Part shown: in pieces, positions 24,453 to 33,682 of the stretch
Layout of the letters: every line of letters starts with the position of its first letter
Position numbering within the stretch: position 1 is the first letter of the stretch
Source of the DNA: Variovorax sp. WDL1
Lineage (GTDB): Bacteria; Pseudomonadota; Gammaproteobacteria; Burkholderiales; Burkholderiaceae_C
Direction: 5' to 3'
Length of the DNA: 64,000 bases
NCBI RefSeq assembly: GCF_001541225.1
Contig: NZ_LMTS01000288.1
Coordinates: 1 to 64,000 of the forward strand
The notes under the pieces: model-generated
Database searches by the model: none
What the model was told of the DNA's origin: nothing
The model's input: the letters and a program-made list of their open reading frames with translations, nothing else
Position numbers and translations under genes: made by a program

Positions 24453-26432
24453 ATGCTGAGCAACGAGGCGCCCGAGCGGCAACAGGCCACCGGGCCAGGC
24501 GGCAGCCGCAACATCGACGGGTCGGTGATCGACCAGATCAAGCAGCGCGTCGACATCGTTGAAGCCGTTGGACGACACGTCGAGTTGAAGCGCGCCGGCG
24601 GAGCGCTGTTCAAGGGCCTGTGCCCTTTCCACACCGAGCGCTCGCCCTCGTTCACCGTCACGCCGTCGCGCCAGAGCTACCACTGCTTCGGCTGCGGTGC
24701 TCACGGAGACGCCGTGCAGTTCCTGATGGAAATGGAGGGCATGTCCTTCCGCGAGACGATCGAGGACATGGCCCAGGCGGCAGGTGTCGCGATCCCCGCA
24801 CCAGACCCGCATGCGCCGGTCGTTCGCCGCCCGCCGCCCGATGTGAAGAAGGCGATGCACCTGGTGATGGACATCGCAGCGAATCGCTACTCCAGCGAGC
24901 TTGCTGGCGCTCTTGACCTGATCCGAGCCCGGCCCGACGCCTCCGGGTTTCAGGCGGACAGTGCCCGCTATGTGCACACGAAGCGCGGCATCCACAAGAC
25001 CACCATCGATCGGTTCCGCATCGGCCTGGCGCCGGAGGGCTGGGACACGCTGAAGGAACTGGACTGGCCGCGCGAGACGTTCGCCCCCGGCCAGCCTGAC
25101 GCCGCCACCACGCTCGCGGCGGTCGACCTGATTCGGGCGCGCGAGGAGCGCGAGGCCAGCACAACGCCCGCCACGGCTCCCGCGCCTGTCGCGCCGGTGC
25201 GCAAGCCTTTTGGATTCCCGAGCGCCGCGCGCCCGATGAGCATGGCACCAGCCGCTGCGCCGGCGCCGGCGGCGCAGCCCGTCTCCTACTACGACACCTT
25301 CCGCGCCCGGCTGATCTTCCCGGTGCGGGACACGGCCGGGAAGATCGTCGCCTTCGGCGGGCGCAGGCTCATCGAGGACAGTTCGGGCGCCAAGTACCTG
25401 AACAGCGCCGAGACGCCGATCTTTCACAAGAGCCACGTCCTGTACGGCCTGTTCGAGGCGCGGGAGGCGATCCGCAAGGCCAAGCGCGTGCACGTGGTGG
25501 AGGGCTACATGGACGTCGTCATGCTGGCGCAGTACGGCGTTGAGAACGCTGTGGCGTCCATGGGTACGGCCATGACGGAGAGCCAGCTGCAGACGCTCCT
25601 GCGCTTCACCGAATGCGTGATCTTCGTCTTCGACGGTGACGCCGCTGGCCAGAAGGCTGCCCGCAAGGCCGCAGAGACCGTGCTGCCGCTGGTGCGGGCG
25701 ACCCACGACATTCGCATCCTGACACTTCCTGACGGTCAGGACCCCGACGACTATGTCCGCAGCCATGGGCGGGACGCCTTCGACCAGCTCGTAGAAGGCT
25801 CAGCTAAATCGCTCTCGTTTTTCTTGCGCGACCAGCTGATCGAGGAGTGCGGCGGCGCGAATTCGCCTGAGCAACGCGCCCGCTTCCAGCAGCGTTTCCA
25901 GCAGATCCTGAAGCTGATGAGCGCCGACCAGACGCTGGCGAAGGAATACTGGAAGATGTTCCAGCAGGTGCTCACCGGTGGCGAGGCCGGGCGTGCTCAG
26001 CCTGGTCCCGCTGGCAGCCAGTCCTTCCAGTCCTTCGGCTACCGCCGACCCGCCGTCACGACCCCGACGCGGGCACCGCTGCTCACCGCTGCGGAAAGCT
26101 CGATCGTGGCCAAGCTTCGCGATGCCGTCCGCGCAGCACCCGAGGTGGCGCTCCAGGTACGCGACGAGATCGTCGGGTTGCTAGACCTGGACGATCCAGC
26201 CGAGCTACGCCTGCAGAAGGATCTGGACGCCCTGGACAACACAATGCCGCCCCAGCGCGCCGCCGAGGGCACGCCTGAATGGCTCCTCGCACGTGACGCC
26301 CTCCTCTCGCATGCGGAACTCTTCGAAATCTATCGCCGGCAACAGGTGCGCGCCGAGCTGCAGGCCCAGCGTGCGAGCGGCGAGATCTCGACGGCGGACT
26401 ACATCCGCGAACTGCGCGAGCTGGGCGCCTAA
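24453..26432 (+). CDS. dnaG: DnaG-type DNA primase
   Basis: 659 residues with the DnaG order: CHC2 zinc finger (CPFHTERSPSF then CFGCG, residues about 56-82), the catalytic core beginning around the KRGIHKTTIDRFRIGLAP stretch, a TOPRIM site (VVEGYMDVV near 348, FDGDAAGQKA near 393) and a helical C-terminus. It makes RNA primers for lagging-strand replication. An Ala/Pro-rich insert at about 235-275 carries RKPFGFP, similar to motifs in the helicase arm. The C-terminal helicase-binding domain is short or divergent, so it may use an element-encoded partner. Confidence 0.93.
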   Translation: MLSNEAPERQQATGPGGSRNIDGSVIDQIKQRVDIVEAVGRHVELKRAGGALFKGLCPFHTERSPSFTVTPSRQSYHCFGCGAHGDAVQFLMEMEGMSFRETIEDMAQAAGVAIPAPDPHAPVVRRPPPDVKKAMHLVMDIAANRYSSELAGALDLIRARPDASGFQADSARYVHTKRGIHKTTIDRFRIGLAPEGWDTLKELDWPRETFAPGQPDAATTLAAVDLIRAREEREASTTPATAPAPVAPVRKPFGFPSAARPMSMAPAAAPAPAAQPVSYYDTFRARLIFPVRDTAGKIVAFGGRRLIEDSSGAKYLNSAETPIFHKSHVLYGLFEAREAIRKAKRVHVVEGYMDVVMLAQYGVENAVASMGTAMTESQLQTLLRFTECVIFVFDGDAAGQKAARKAAETVLPLVRATHDIRILTLPDGQDPDDYVRSHGRDAFDQLVEGSAKSLSFFLRDQLIEECGGANSPEQRARFQQRFQQILKLMSADQTLAKEYWKMFQQVLTGGEAGRAQPGPAGSQSFQSFGYRRPAVTTPTRAPLLTAAESSIVAKLRDAVRAAPEVALQVRDEIVGLLDLDDPAELRLQKDLDALDNTMPPQRAAEGTPEWLLARDALLSHAELFEIYRRQQVRAELQAQRASGEISTADYIRELRELGA

Positions 26433-26568
26433 ACGGTCTCGTCGTGTGCCTGCGACGTCCGCCGGCAAAGAAATTGGCCAAGTGTGAATTCCTTGGATGG
26501 CTTTAAGGCAGGTCGGTCCGAATTGCATCTCACCGAAGCTACAAACCAAGGTACTTAGACCAAACACC

Positions 26569-26889
26569 ATGCGAATCATGACCTTACCCCGGCCGATAAA
26601 GCGTTTTCTTTCCCTTGCCGCCCTCACGACGTTGGGCAGCCAAAGCTTTGCCTTCTGCATGGCACCCAGTCCACCGGTGACGCCGTCAAACTACAGCTCA
26701 ACGCCCCAAGCACCGATATGCATCAGCGGTTGCGACTCCTTTCAAGCTCAGCAGTTCACCAATAGCGTCAAGTCCGCTATGGCGGAGGCAAACACCCAGA
26801 TCGAAGAGTTGGTGGAGTACAAGCGCCAATTGGTGCGGTACCACAACGAAATGATCGACTACATGAACTGCGAGAACCGTAGGCGGTAA
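26569..26889 (+). CDS. small exported protein, 106 aa
   Basis: The ATG at 26569 begins a Sec signal peptide (RFLSLAALTTLGSQSFAF, cut near residue 30). The mature part has three cysteines (CISGCDSF and a final MNCENRRR) and a central amphipathic helix with polar ends. Periplasmic; not recognised. It is transcribed away from the primase operon and is convergent with the minus-strand gene ending at 26934. Confidence 0.65.
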   Translation: MRIMTLPRPIKRFLSLAALTTLGSQSFAFCMAPSPPVTPSNYSSTPQAPICISGCDSFQAQQFTNSVKSAMAEANTQIEELVEYKRQLVRYHNEMIDYMNCENRRR

Positions 26890-26933
26890 CAAGCAGCCAA
26901 GTTCGAGACGCTTTGCTGCGTCCAGTGCCGGGA

Positions 26934-27149
26934 CTACCCGCGGGGCGCGTCAGCTTTAGGAGCCTGTGCTCCACCCGCCATCAGCACGTCCTTCAGAGAC
27001 GGCTTGGCCCGGGCGGGCGCGATTACCTGACACAGCGCCTTCTGCCAGGTCATGTCCGTGCCATGGAACTCCACGGCCTCAGGCGCATCGAGCATGAGTT
27101 CGAGGGCGATGCGTTCTTGGTCGGTGAAGCGTTGGGCGGTAGCGGTCAT
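26934..27149 (-). CDS. 71-aa protein made of the protease N-domain and tail, ends -PRG
   Basis: ATG at 27149. Residues 7-35 (RFTDQERIALELMLDAP, VEFHGTD, then W) match the N-terminal module of the two metalloproteases at 27211 and 28718. Residues 47-55 (SLKDVLMAG) match the LKDVLLSG near the end of the 28718 product. The protease domain and the hydrophobic segment between them are missing. It ends KADAPRG. Either a deletion derivative or an independent small partner of the proteases. Confidence 0.65.
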   Translation of the reverse strand: MTATAQRFTDQERIALELMLDAPEAVEFHGTDMTWQKALCQVIAPARAKPSLKDVLMAGGAQAPKADAPRG

Positions 27150-27210
27150 GGGACACTGTACTGGAACGGGCGTGATCGTTGCGGGATTTCTGCTCGACTC
27201 GCCCCCGGCC

Positions 27211-28707
27211 CTATCGTAGCCGTGGCGCACCGCTCTGCAGTTGCTGCATGTCCTCGTCGGTGTAGCCGCGCGGATCACTGCGCTGAGGAACGCCGCTGGC
27301 CTCGCCGGCAGGACGGATCCCGAACTGCGCAGCCAGGCTCACCCGCTCCGCCGGGACCTGCCCGGCGCGCTCAGCAGGATGCGTCGACTGGTTGGCGAAC
27401 TGGCGGTTCTGCTCGAGCTCCATCTCGCGAGCCTCGAATGTCTTCCAGACCGGCTTCAGGAAGCTGGCGATGGCCTGGGCGTTGTAGCCCCCACCTTCGG
27501 TCGACCGCATGGCCTCGCGAGCTCTGGGGTCCCGCTGCACCTGGTCCTGCACCCACCTGATGAAGTTCGAGCTGTCGTGGCCTCCAGCGTTGATGCGCCA
27601 GGAGGCGATCCCGTTCCACTGCTGGCCGTTGAGCGGCTGCTGGGCGTTCATGGCCAGCGCGGCGAAGGCATCGGCATAGCGCTCCGACGACCGAACGGAC
27701 TTGTCGGCCACCTGGGGGTCGCTCATACGCTCGAAATTGCCAGACCTGATCGCGCTCTCGGTATGGACGTCCACCAGGCCGGAGACCGAGATCCGCTGGC
27801 GTGCCCGTGCGGCGCGGCCGGTCTGGGCATCCATCGCGGCAGCGATCGCTTCGCCCTGCTGTGCGCAGTGCGCTGCCTCGTGGAGCACCGCGAAGTCCAT
27901 CGACTCCCTCGGCGAGAGGCCGGTCTTCTGAGACATCCGCTGCGCGAAGTCCGTCTGGCTGGCATGGACCACGATCAGACAGGCAGAGGTGCTCGGCTGC
28001 TCTCCCATGTACATCATGGCCGTCGGACCGTTGACCCTGGCTTGCATCATGCTGTCTCGCAGCAGGCCCTGGCCACCCTGGCCCGCCGGCGGCACAGCGG
28101 CTGCAGCACGCCTGGCGGCCTCGTCGAACTGGCTGTATGCATCACCCGGGGAGATGACCACCGGGAACAGCACAGGGCGCAGCTTCGAAGTCGCGGCGAT
28201 CGAGCCCACGTCGTTGCGGACCATGACCTCGGCCAGCTCCGTCGTCGACTGGGGCACCTCTGTGCGGCCGATGCCGAGCGCCTGCGCCAGCGAGGGCTTC
28301 GCCTGCGTGGTCGTGCGCAGGTTACCGCCGGTGTTGAAGATTGTGCGGCTCGCGGGGTAGCCGTTCTGGGCCGCCATTGCGCTCTCGTCCGAGCGAGTGC
28401 CCTTGACGAGATCCCGTGTTCCCTGGGAGACGGCAGTGACGCCCTCGTTCATGACATTGCGCACGCCCGTCGTCACCGCGTTCGTGGCGACGCTGGAGAC
28501 CACGTTCGAGATCGTGCGCTCGAAAAGGCTGGGACTGTCCGCATGTGCCGCTGGCGCGAAGCTCATGGCAGCCGTCGCCATGATGGCGCCGACTACGCCG
28601 CTCTTCCAGGCAGTGTCGTTGCCGTGCACTTCGACGACTTCGGGTTCGGCGAGCATCGCCTCGAGCTGCGCTCGCTGTGCGGCAGAAAAGCGGTTCTGAG
28701 TAGCCAT
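27211..28707 (-). CDS. exported HExxH metalloprotease-like protein, 498 aa
   Basis: Residues 1-33 form a cytoplasmic-looking module (FSAAQRAQLEAMLAEP, VEVHGND, W). A hydrophobic export segment follows (about 36-56, ending APAAHA). A zincin site FAVLHEAAHCAQQ lies near residue 268-280, with SERYADAFAALA about 75 residues later as likely third ligand. Secreted or periplasmic zinc protease is inferred. The target is unknown. Paralogous to the gene at 28718 and ten bases downstream of it. Confidence 0.75.
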   Translation of the reverse strand: MATQNRFSAAQRAQLEAMLAEPEVVEVHGNDTAWKSGVVGAIMATAAMSFAPAAHADSPSLFERTISNVVSSVATNAVTTGVRNVMNEGVTAVSQGTRDLVKGTRSDESAMAAQNGYPASRTIFNTGGNLRTTTQAKPSLAQALGIGRTEVPQSTTELAEVMVRNDVGSIAATSKLRPVLFPVVISPGDAYSQFDEAARRAAAAVPPAGQGGQGLLRDSMMQARVNGPTAMMYMGEQPSTSACLIVVHASQTDFAQRMSQKTGLSPRESMDFAVLHEAAHCAQQGEAIAAAMDAQTGRAARARQRISVSGLVDVHTESAIRSGNFERMSDPQVADKSVRSSERYADAFAALAMNAQQPLNGQQWNGIASWRINAGGHDSSNFIRWVQDQVQRDPRAREAMRSTEGGGYNAQAIASFLKPVWKTFEAREMELEQNRQFANQSTHPAERAGQVPAERVSLAAQFGIRPAGEASGVPQRSDPRGYTDEDMQQLQSGAPRLR

Positions 28708-28717
28708 TGCGGGACTT

Positions 28718-29947
28718 CTAGTTGGATGAGGAAACGGAGCGGCCGAGAGTGGCCGCAGACGGGGAAACGGTTTGAGCGGCCACGGCGTCGCGGGCCTTCA
28801 TGCCAGACAACAGCACGTCCTTGAGACCTTCGCTGCTCTCGCGGCGCGCGGCGAGCTCTGCCTTCTCGAATGCGTTCCACTGGGGCCGCAGGAAAGCCGC
28901 GATCGCCTGCGCATCGAAGCCCGGCGCGGAGGTGGCCTGCATCGCCGCAAGCGAGGATGGCTCCCGGCGCACCTGGTCACGCACGAACGCGAGGAAGCTG
29001 GCGGTGTTGTGGGTGGCGGCGTCGCCCAGCCGCCAGGCGATCAGGCCCTCGATCTGCTGCCCGTCGATGCGGTTCTGCGCCATCAGGGCCATCATCGCGA
29101 AGGCATCGGCGAAGCGCTCGGCGCTCAGCCTGCTCGAGCGGCCGGAAAGCAGGCCGCTCATGAACACCTCCGCTTCCTTGCCGTTGGCAATCGCCTCCTC
29201 GGCCTGGGCGCCGAGCATGCCCGATGCGATGCGCTCGGGAAGCACGCGCCCGTGCCTCATCACGTCGTAGGCAGCGGTCACCGTCTCAGCCTGCTGCGCA
29301 CAGTGCGCGCTCTCGTGCATGACCGCGAATTCGAGGGCGGCTTCGGTGCTCAGGCCTGTGGCCCGCGCGAGTGATGCGATGGCCGGCGCATGCTGGTCGC
29401 TGATCAGGAAAGTGCAGCCCGTGCGACCCTGTTCCTTCGCGACATAGCTCCAAGAAATTGGGGTTTCCGTCTTCGGAACGTCGGCCACCAGGTTGTTCTG
29501 CAGTCGGATCGGACCACCCAGGGCAGGCTCCATGACCCGGCCGCTGAAAACGAACTGAACGACCTTGTCGTGCACCTGGTCCTCGGTCAATCCTGCAGGA
29601 AAGGCGAACGGGTACACGGTGGGCTTCACGCTCACAGCGGTGGATGCGATCTCCTGCGCACCGGCGCGGCGCATCAGTTCACCGGCGGCTGCGTCCGTAT
29701 TCGGCACGACCGCCTTCTTGGCAAAGAAGGAAACGGAGGGCGCTTCGATGTGGGAGAGGTAGGCCGGGTCTGTGTCAGCGCGAGCAAGGCCGAAGCTCAT
29801 GCCTGCGGTCGACATGATTGCCGCGAGCACGCCCGCGCGCCAGGCGCGATCCGAGCCGTGGATCTCCACGCGCCCGGGCGCATCGAGCATGCTCTGCAAT
29901 GAGGCACGCTCTCTCGCGCTGAAACTTTTGGACGATATGGCTCGCAT
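28718..29947 (-). CDS. exported HExxH metalloprotease-like protein, 409 aa
   Basis: Same plan as its neighbour at 27211: N-terminal module (FSARERASLQSMLDAP, VEIHGSD, W) to about residue 35, hydrophobic segment ending in LARA near residue 57, zincin site FAVMHESAHCAQQ near residue 205-217, and AERFADAFAMMA as likely third ligand region. The C-terminal tail includes LKDVLLSG, also found in the 71-residue protein. ATG at 29947 opens the two-gene operon; the promoter would lie in 29948-30169, which holds no gene. Confidence 0.75.
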   Translation of the reverse strand: MRAISSKSFSARERASLQSMLDAPGRVEIHGSDRAWRAGVLAAIMSTAGMSFGLARADTDPAYLSHIEAPSVSFFAKKAVVPNTDAAAGELMRRAGAQEIASTAVSVKPTVYPFAFPAGLTEDQVHDKVVQFVFSGRVMEPALGGPIRLQNNLVADVPKTETPISWSYVAKEQGRTGCTFLISDQHAPAIASLARATGLSTEAALEFAVMHESAHCAQQAETVTAAYDVMRHGRVLPERIASGMLGAQAEEAIANGKEAEVFMSGLLSGRSSRLSAERFADAFAMMALMAQNRIDGQQIEGLIAWRLGDAATHNTASFLAFVRDQVRREPSSLAAMQATSAPGFDAQAIAAFLRPQWNAFEKAELAARRESSEGLKDVLLSGMKARDAVAAQTVSPSAATLGRSVSSSN

Positions 29948-30169
29948 GCTTCAAATCATCCGCGCAGATTCAATTTGCTGCGGAAATGTTTTTTCGCAAA
30001 GGAATTTTTCATTGCATCAGATGCTCGGATTGCCGGAGCGCAACGGCGCAATCGCGAAGGCGCCACCGCAGCGAAGCAGTGGCGTTCGGGTGCGACTTGG
30101 AGGAAGATTGCGGTGCGCACACGGCTACACCGCAGGCCGCTCAGCGAGCCCAAACTTCGAGTCAGCGGA

Positions 30170-30514
30170 TCAGCGCGTGATCGGAACAGGCACCATGTCG
30201 TTGATAGTGATGCGGCCCTTTACGATGTCGCCGGGCCCCGAGAAGAGCGCAACGACCACCGTGTTGACCCACTTGGTGCGGAATTTCGGCGCGACAAAGA
30301 GCATCGTCCGTGCCGGCGGCTGCTGGAACGTCAGCTCGAGGGCGGACGCCAGCCAGCGAGCGCTGACCGGAGGCTGCATACCCGGCTCCGCCTTGACGAT
30401 CAGACACGCGGCGTCGCCGCGCTCCATCGTTGCGAAGTCGGTGATGACGAGGTTGTCCTTGGCGCGCGGCTTGTGCGCCGGGTCCGGAAACCACGAGGTC
30501 TGGGGGCTGGTCAT
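30170..30514 (-). CDS. small unknown protein, 114 aa
   Basis: ATG at 30514, 19 bases after the upstream stop, last gene of the operon that starts at 35287. Cytosolic, with a central hydrophobic strand-helix pattern (TKWVNTVVVALFSG) that is probably a buried strand, not a membrane span. Unknown family. The following 200 bases show no gene. Confidence 0.65.
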   Translation of the reverse strand: MTSPQTSWFPDPAHKPRAKDNLVITDFATMERGDAACLIVKAEPGMQPPVSARWLASALELTFQQPPARTMLFVAPKFRTKWVNTVVVALFSGPGDIVKGRITINDMVPVPITR

Positions 30515-30533
30515 TCTTGGTTGATTCCTGAAG

Positions 30534-31826
30534 TCAGCGGCTCACGGCGCGTTTGTTCGCCGCAACGAGCTGCGGCATCATTTCCGAACGGATGGCGGCC
30601 TGGGCGGCGTTCGAGTCGATCACCGATGCGACGATCTGGCGGTCCAAGGCGAGGCTCTGGAGCCAGGCGTTCATGGCTTGCATGCGCACGTTCTCGCGCG
30701 CGATGTCGGTGTCGGACATCGCGAGCAGTCGAAGCTGCCAGTCGGGGTTCATGTAGCGGCGCTGTGTTTCGAGAGCGATCAGTTCCGCCATCGAGATGCC
30801 CTTGCTCGACCAGGTCGGCACGTTGTTGTCCAGGTACTTCTGGACGAACGGACCGTCCTCGGACTTGAGCATCTGCTTGACCATCTCGATCAACTCGGGC
30901 TTGGCCGCGAGCAGGTTCGCTTGCGCCTCCTGCGGGTATTTCGCCACGCTCATGCGAGCTGCGAACACGTTCTCCAGCGCCATGAACTGGCGACCCGCGT
31001 CCGTCGCGCGCTGCGCCTTGGTCAGATCCTGCAGCTGCACTGGCTGGTCGAGGTTGCGCATGAGCGCGCGCAGCGCCGTCCCCTCGGCACCAGCCATGTC
31101 GACCGTCAGGCGACGCGTGAACCTGGTGCCGTCCGCATCTTTTTGTGGACCGTCGAAGAGGGTCGATGCACGGATGTCCGCATCCGGGTAGCCCGCGGAA
31201 TTCGAAGCCGTGAATCCTGAGTCGGAGCAAGCTTCGGCGCGCAGACCGCTGCTGGCGAAGGTCGAGCACGCTGCCTTGGCTGATTTCGCGGCCTCGACTT
31301 CAGGAAGACCGGCGGCCTTGCGCTTCTCGGCGACGTCGAGCACTTCATTCATGCCGGCGCTGCCACCAGGCGCCGGCTTCGGGCCGCCGCCTCCGCTGCC
31401 ACCGCCCGTTGCGGTTACGCCGCCGCGACTGGCTTCCGCGGTGCCGATGGTGCTCACGAGGACGTTGCAGGGGTCGATGCCGCTGAAGCGCTGCTCGTCG
31501 CGGATCGTGGCCTGTTCGGACGCCGTGCGCTGCGCGGATTCGCTCACGACCTTTGCGGCACCGCTGGAGGCTTTCGACGTGGTCTCGGCAGCGCCAGAGA
31601 TCGCATTGGCAAGGCCCCTTTTCAGGTCTGCGATCTTGTCGGATAGCGTGTCGGTCTGGTCTTGGAAACCGCGCTCGATCGACTGGGTGATCTGCTGCGA
31701 TGCCTGCTGCACCGTTGCGATCAGCAAGCCGTCGGTGACGGGGATCTGCGCGTGCGCCGCACCCGCTATGGCCGCCAGCGCCAGCATTGGCGCAAGGCGA
31801 CGAAGGAAGATGTCTCGAAGATTCAT
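30534..31826 (-). CDS. exported helical protein, 430 aa, possibly secretion-machine component
   Basis: Signal peptide MNLRDIFLRRLAPMLALAAIAGAAHA. The mature N-terminus is helical (QQASQQITQSIERGFQDQ, residues 38-90, coiled-coil-like). A Gly-rich linker near 140-165 follows, then a helical C-terminal domain. Cysteines near 120, 195 and 208 suit a periplasmic location. The helical plan and its exported neighbour recall VirB5-like or TraW-like periplasmic proteins of type IV secretion, but no diagnostic motif confirms this. Confidence 0.7.
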   Translation of the reverse strand: MNLRDIFLRRLAPMLALAAIAGAAHAQIPVTDGLLIATVQQASQQITQSIERGFQDQTDTLSDKIADLKRGLANAISGAAETTSKASSGAAKVVSESAQRTASEQATIRDEQRFSGIDPCNVLVSTIGTAEASRGGVTATGGGSGGGGPKPAPGGSAGMNEVLDVAEKRKAAGLPEVEAAKSAKAACSTFASSGLRAEACSDSGFTASNSAGYPDADIRASTLFDGPQKDADGTRFTRRLTVDMAGAEGTALRALMRNLDQPVQLQDLTKAQRATDAGRQFMALENVFAARMSVAKYPQEAQANLLAAKPELIEMVKQMLKSEDGPFVQKYLDNNVPTWSSKGISMAELIALETQRRYMNPDWQLRLLAMSDTDIARENVRMQAMNAWLQSLALDRQIVASVIDSNAAQAAIRSEMMPQLVAANKRAVSR

Positions 31827-31848
31827 GTCGACCGGGTTCCGATGATGC

Positions 31849-32406
31849 TCAGCACTTGCCGCTGATTGAGCACGACAGCCGATCCCAGATCGAGCCAGTC
31901 GCGGCGTTGGCGGATTGGTTCACGCCCGTCTGAATGCCGTTGGTGATGCTGCCCGTGGCCGCGCCCACAACGCTGCTGCCGATGTTGCCCGCCGTGCCGC
32001 CGCCAAGTGCGTCCCTGACGCCCCTGTTGACACCGTAGAGGCCGGAGTTCACGTTGCTGTTGATGGCGCCGGTGACCTGGCTGGTTGCCTGATTGAGAGC
32101 CGAGCAGGCGGCGCTCGTGAGCTGGCTCGACGCCTGGTTGACCATCTGATCCAGGATCGACGAACCCGTCGAGTTCGCCATGGTGGGGATCACGCGCGCA
32201 ATCGCGCCTGTAACCGTGCTTTGGCAGTTCGCGGCCTGATTGATCGCGTTCGACAGCCTCGTGTTGGCCGTGTTCTGGCGCTGGATTGCGCGGTCCAGCG
32301 CTGCCTGGCTCGCCGAGGTAGCCTGCCCGCAGTAGTCGACTGCGGCCTGTGCAATGCCGAGGTTACCGAGCGCCAGGCATAGAGCCAGGATCAGGCTCTT
32401 GCCCAT
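31849..32406 (-). CDS. exported Ala/Ser/Asn-rich protein, 185 aa
   Basis: The ATG at 32406 starts a clear signal peptide (MGKSLILALCLALGNLGIAQA) and lies inside the 3' end of the upstream gene (44-base overlap). The mature protein has two cysteines near its start and two at its end (CSISGKC) around a long Ala, Ser, Asn, Gln and Gly-rich centre. This resembles a structural or surface-exposed repeat-like protein. It is paired with the exported 430-residue protein downstream. Confidence 0.7.
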   Translation of the reverse strand: MGKSLILALCLALGNLGIAQAAVDYCGQATSASQAALDRAIQRQNTANTRLSNAINQAANCQSTVTGAIARVIPTMANSTGSSILDQMVNQASSQLTSAACSALNQATSQVTGAINSNVNSGLYGVNRGVRDALGGGTAGNIGSSVVGAATGSITNGIQTGVNQSANAATGSIWDRLSCSISGKC

Positions 32407-33682
32407 CGGGAATGCCTTCGATGGGATCAGCGGGCTTGCGATTGATGAATTGCTGCGCATAGTTTTCGACTTCGTGGAAGAGGCTCAGCGCTTGGCGCTG
32501 CGCGAATGTGAGGCGGTCCTCGCCGCCGGGCACCAGCGTCTGGGACTGTAGGATGGCGGCGATCAGATCGGTGCACCGGCCCAGGCTGCCTTGCAACCAG
32601 GCCGTGCGAAGGTCGAGCTTCAGTCCAGCGTGGTTCTCGGTGGACTGCAGGTGGTCGACCACCTCGGCGATGCACTGGGCGGCGCGCACCGGCGGGACAC
32701 CCAGCACGCTCAACCGACCGATCGCGGCGGTGACAGAAACGTAGAGGCGCGCCTGGGCAGTCTCGACGGTGTCCGCGACCGCATAGCCGTCGAAGCCCAC
32801 GCGGCCCGCGATCTCCTCTGCATCCTGGGCGATCGCGCCGAGTTGCACAGCGAGCGACTCATTGAAAGCCTTGATCTTGTCGGCGCTCATGCCGCCTTCC
32901 CACGCCATGCAGATCGTGTTGGCCGCAGCGTCGGTCGCCTGCGCACGCAGCCAATCGGGTGCCGGGCCGTCGAGCACGCAGCGCTGAGCGAGCGACGTGC
33001 CCAACTCGAGCGCCTGCCGGTGCAGATCGCGCAGGGTTTCGCTGCGCACATGCTCTTCCGCCATGATCCCGGGGCGGGCAGCCACTGCGCCGAGCAGCCG
33101 CGTCAGCAGCTTGACCGTGGAGATGTGAACCTTGGTGCTGCCTGCAACGCGCTGCGAGGCAACCGCCCCGGAAAAGCCTGCTGCCGGAGCTGGTGCGGTC
33201 ACACGCGCAGGGGCGGCGGAGTGCGTAGGCGCAGGGGGAGCCGCAGCCGGTGCTGGCGCGCGGGCAAAGCCGGTGGGCCGAGCCGCGGCGGGTGGAGTCG
33301 CGGAACGGGTCGCAGCAGGAGCGGCAGCCGCTGGGGCTGGGGCCTTCGCAGGCGACGGTGCCGCCGCGCGCTCCGAAGCACTCGCTTCCGCTGACGCCTG
33401 CGCCGGGCGGCCAAACCCAAATCCGGGCGGACGGGGTGCGGCCTGGGGGGGTGCAGCATTGGAAGCTGCTGGTGCTGGTGCTGGGGCCGGTGCAGCCGAT
33501 GCTGCCTGCACGGGCTCGTAATCGTCATCGCCGCCCGGATATGCGCCGGCCCCGGTATCGGTCGTACCAGAGCCCTTCGTGTGAAGTCGGCCCGTCTTGA
33601 GCTGGTGCTTGAGGAACTTGTTGCCACCGAAGCCGAATGCGGGAGCCGGCGCAGCCTTGGGGGTGTCGGAAGTGGGGTTCAT
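32363..33682 (-). CDS. protein with GFGF-motif disordered arm and helical domain, 439 aa
   Basis: The ATG at 33682 overlaps the upstream stop (ATGA). Residues 1-185 are disordered and Ala/Pro-rich, with repeated aromatic-glycine motifs: FGFGGNKF (about 16), PPGFGFGRP (about 86), PTGFARAP (about 137). The C-terminal 240 residues are helical, with VHISTVKLLTRLLGAVAARPG and several cysteines. Cytosolic. The arm resembles those of the helicase and primase. Function unknown. Confidence 0.7.
   Translation of the reverse strand: MNPTSDTPKAAPAPAFGFGGNKFLKHQLKTGRLHTKGSGTTDTGAGAYPGGDDDYEPVQAASAAPAPAPAPAASNAAPPQAAPRPPGFGFGRPAQASAEASASERAAAPSPAKAPAPAAAAPAATRSATPPAAARPTGFARAPAPAAAPPAPTHSAAPARVTAPAPAAGFSGAVASQRVAGSTKVHISTVKLLTRLLGAVAARPGIMAEEHVRSETLRDLHRQALELGTSLAQRCVLDGPAPDWLRAQATDAAANTICMAWEGGMSADKIKAFNESLAVQLGAIAQDAEEIAGRVGFDGYAVADTVETAQARLYVSVTAAIGRLSVLGVPPVRAAQCIAEVVDHLQSTENHAGLKLDLRTAWLQGSLGRCTDLIAAILQSQTLVPGGEDRLTFAQRQALSLFHEVENYAQQFINRKPADPIEGIPDGQEPDPGSMPGAR

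Noticed and set aside
24423-25766. 447-codon minus-strand frame opposite dnaG
   Set aside because: Lies fully opposite a well-supported primase gene; composition is that of a reverse shadow of GC-rich coding DNA, with no motif.
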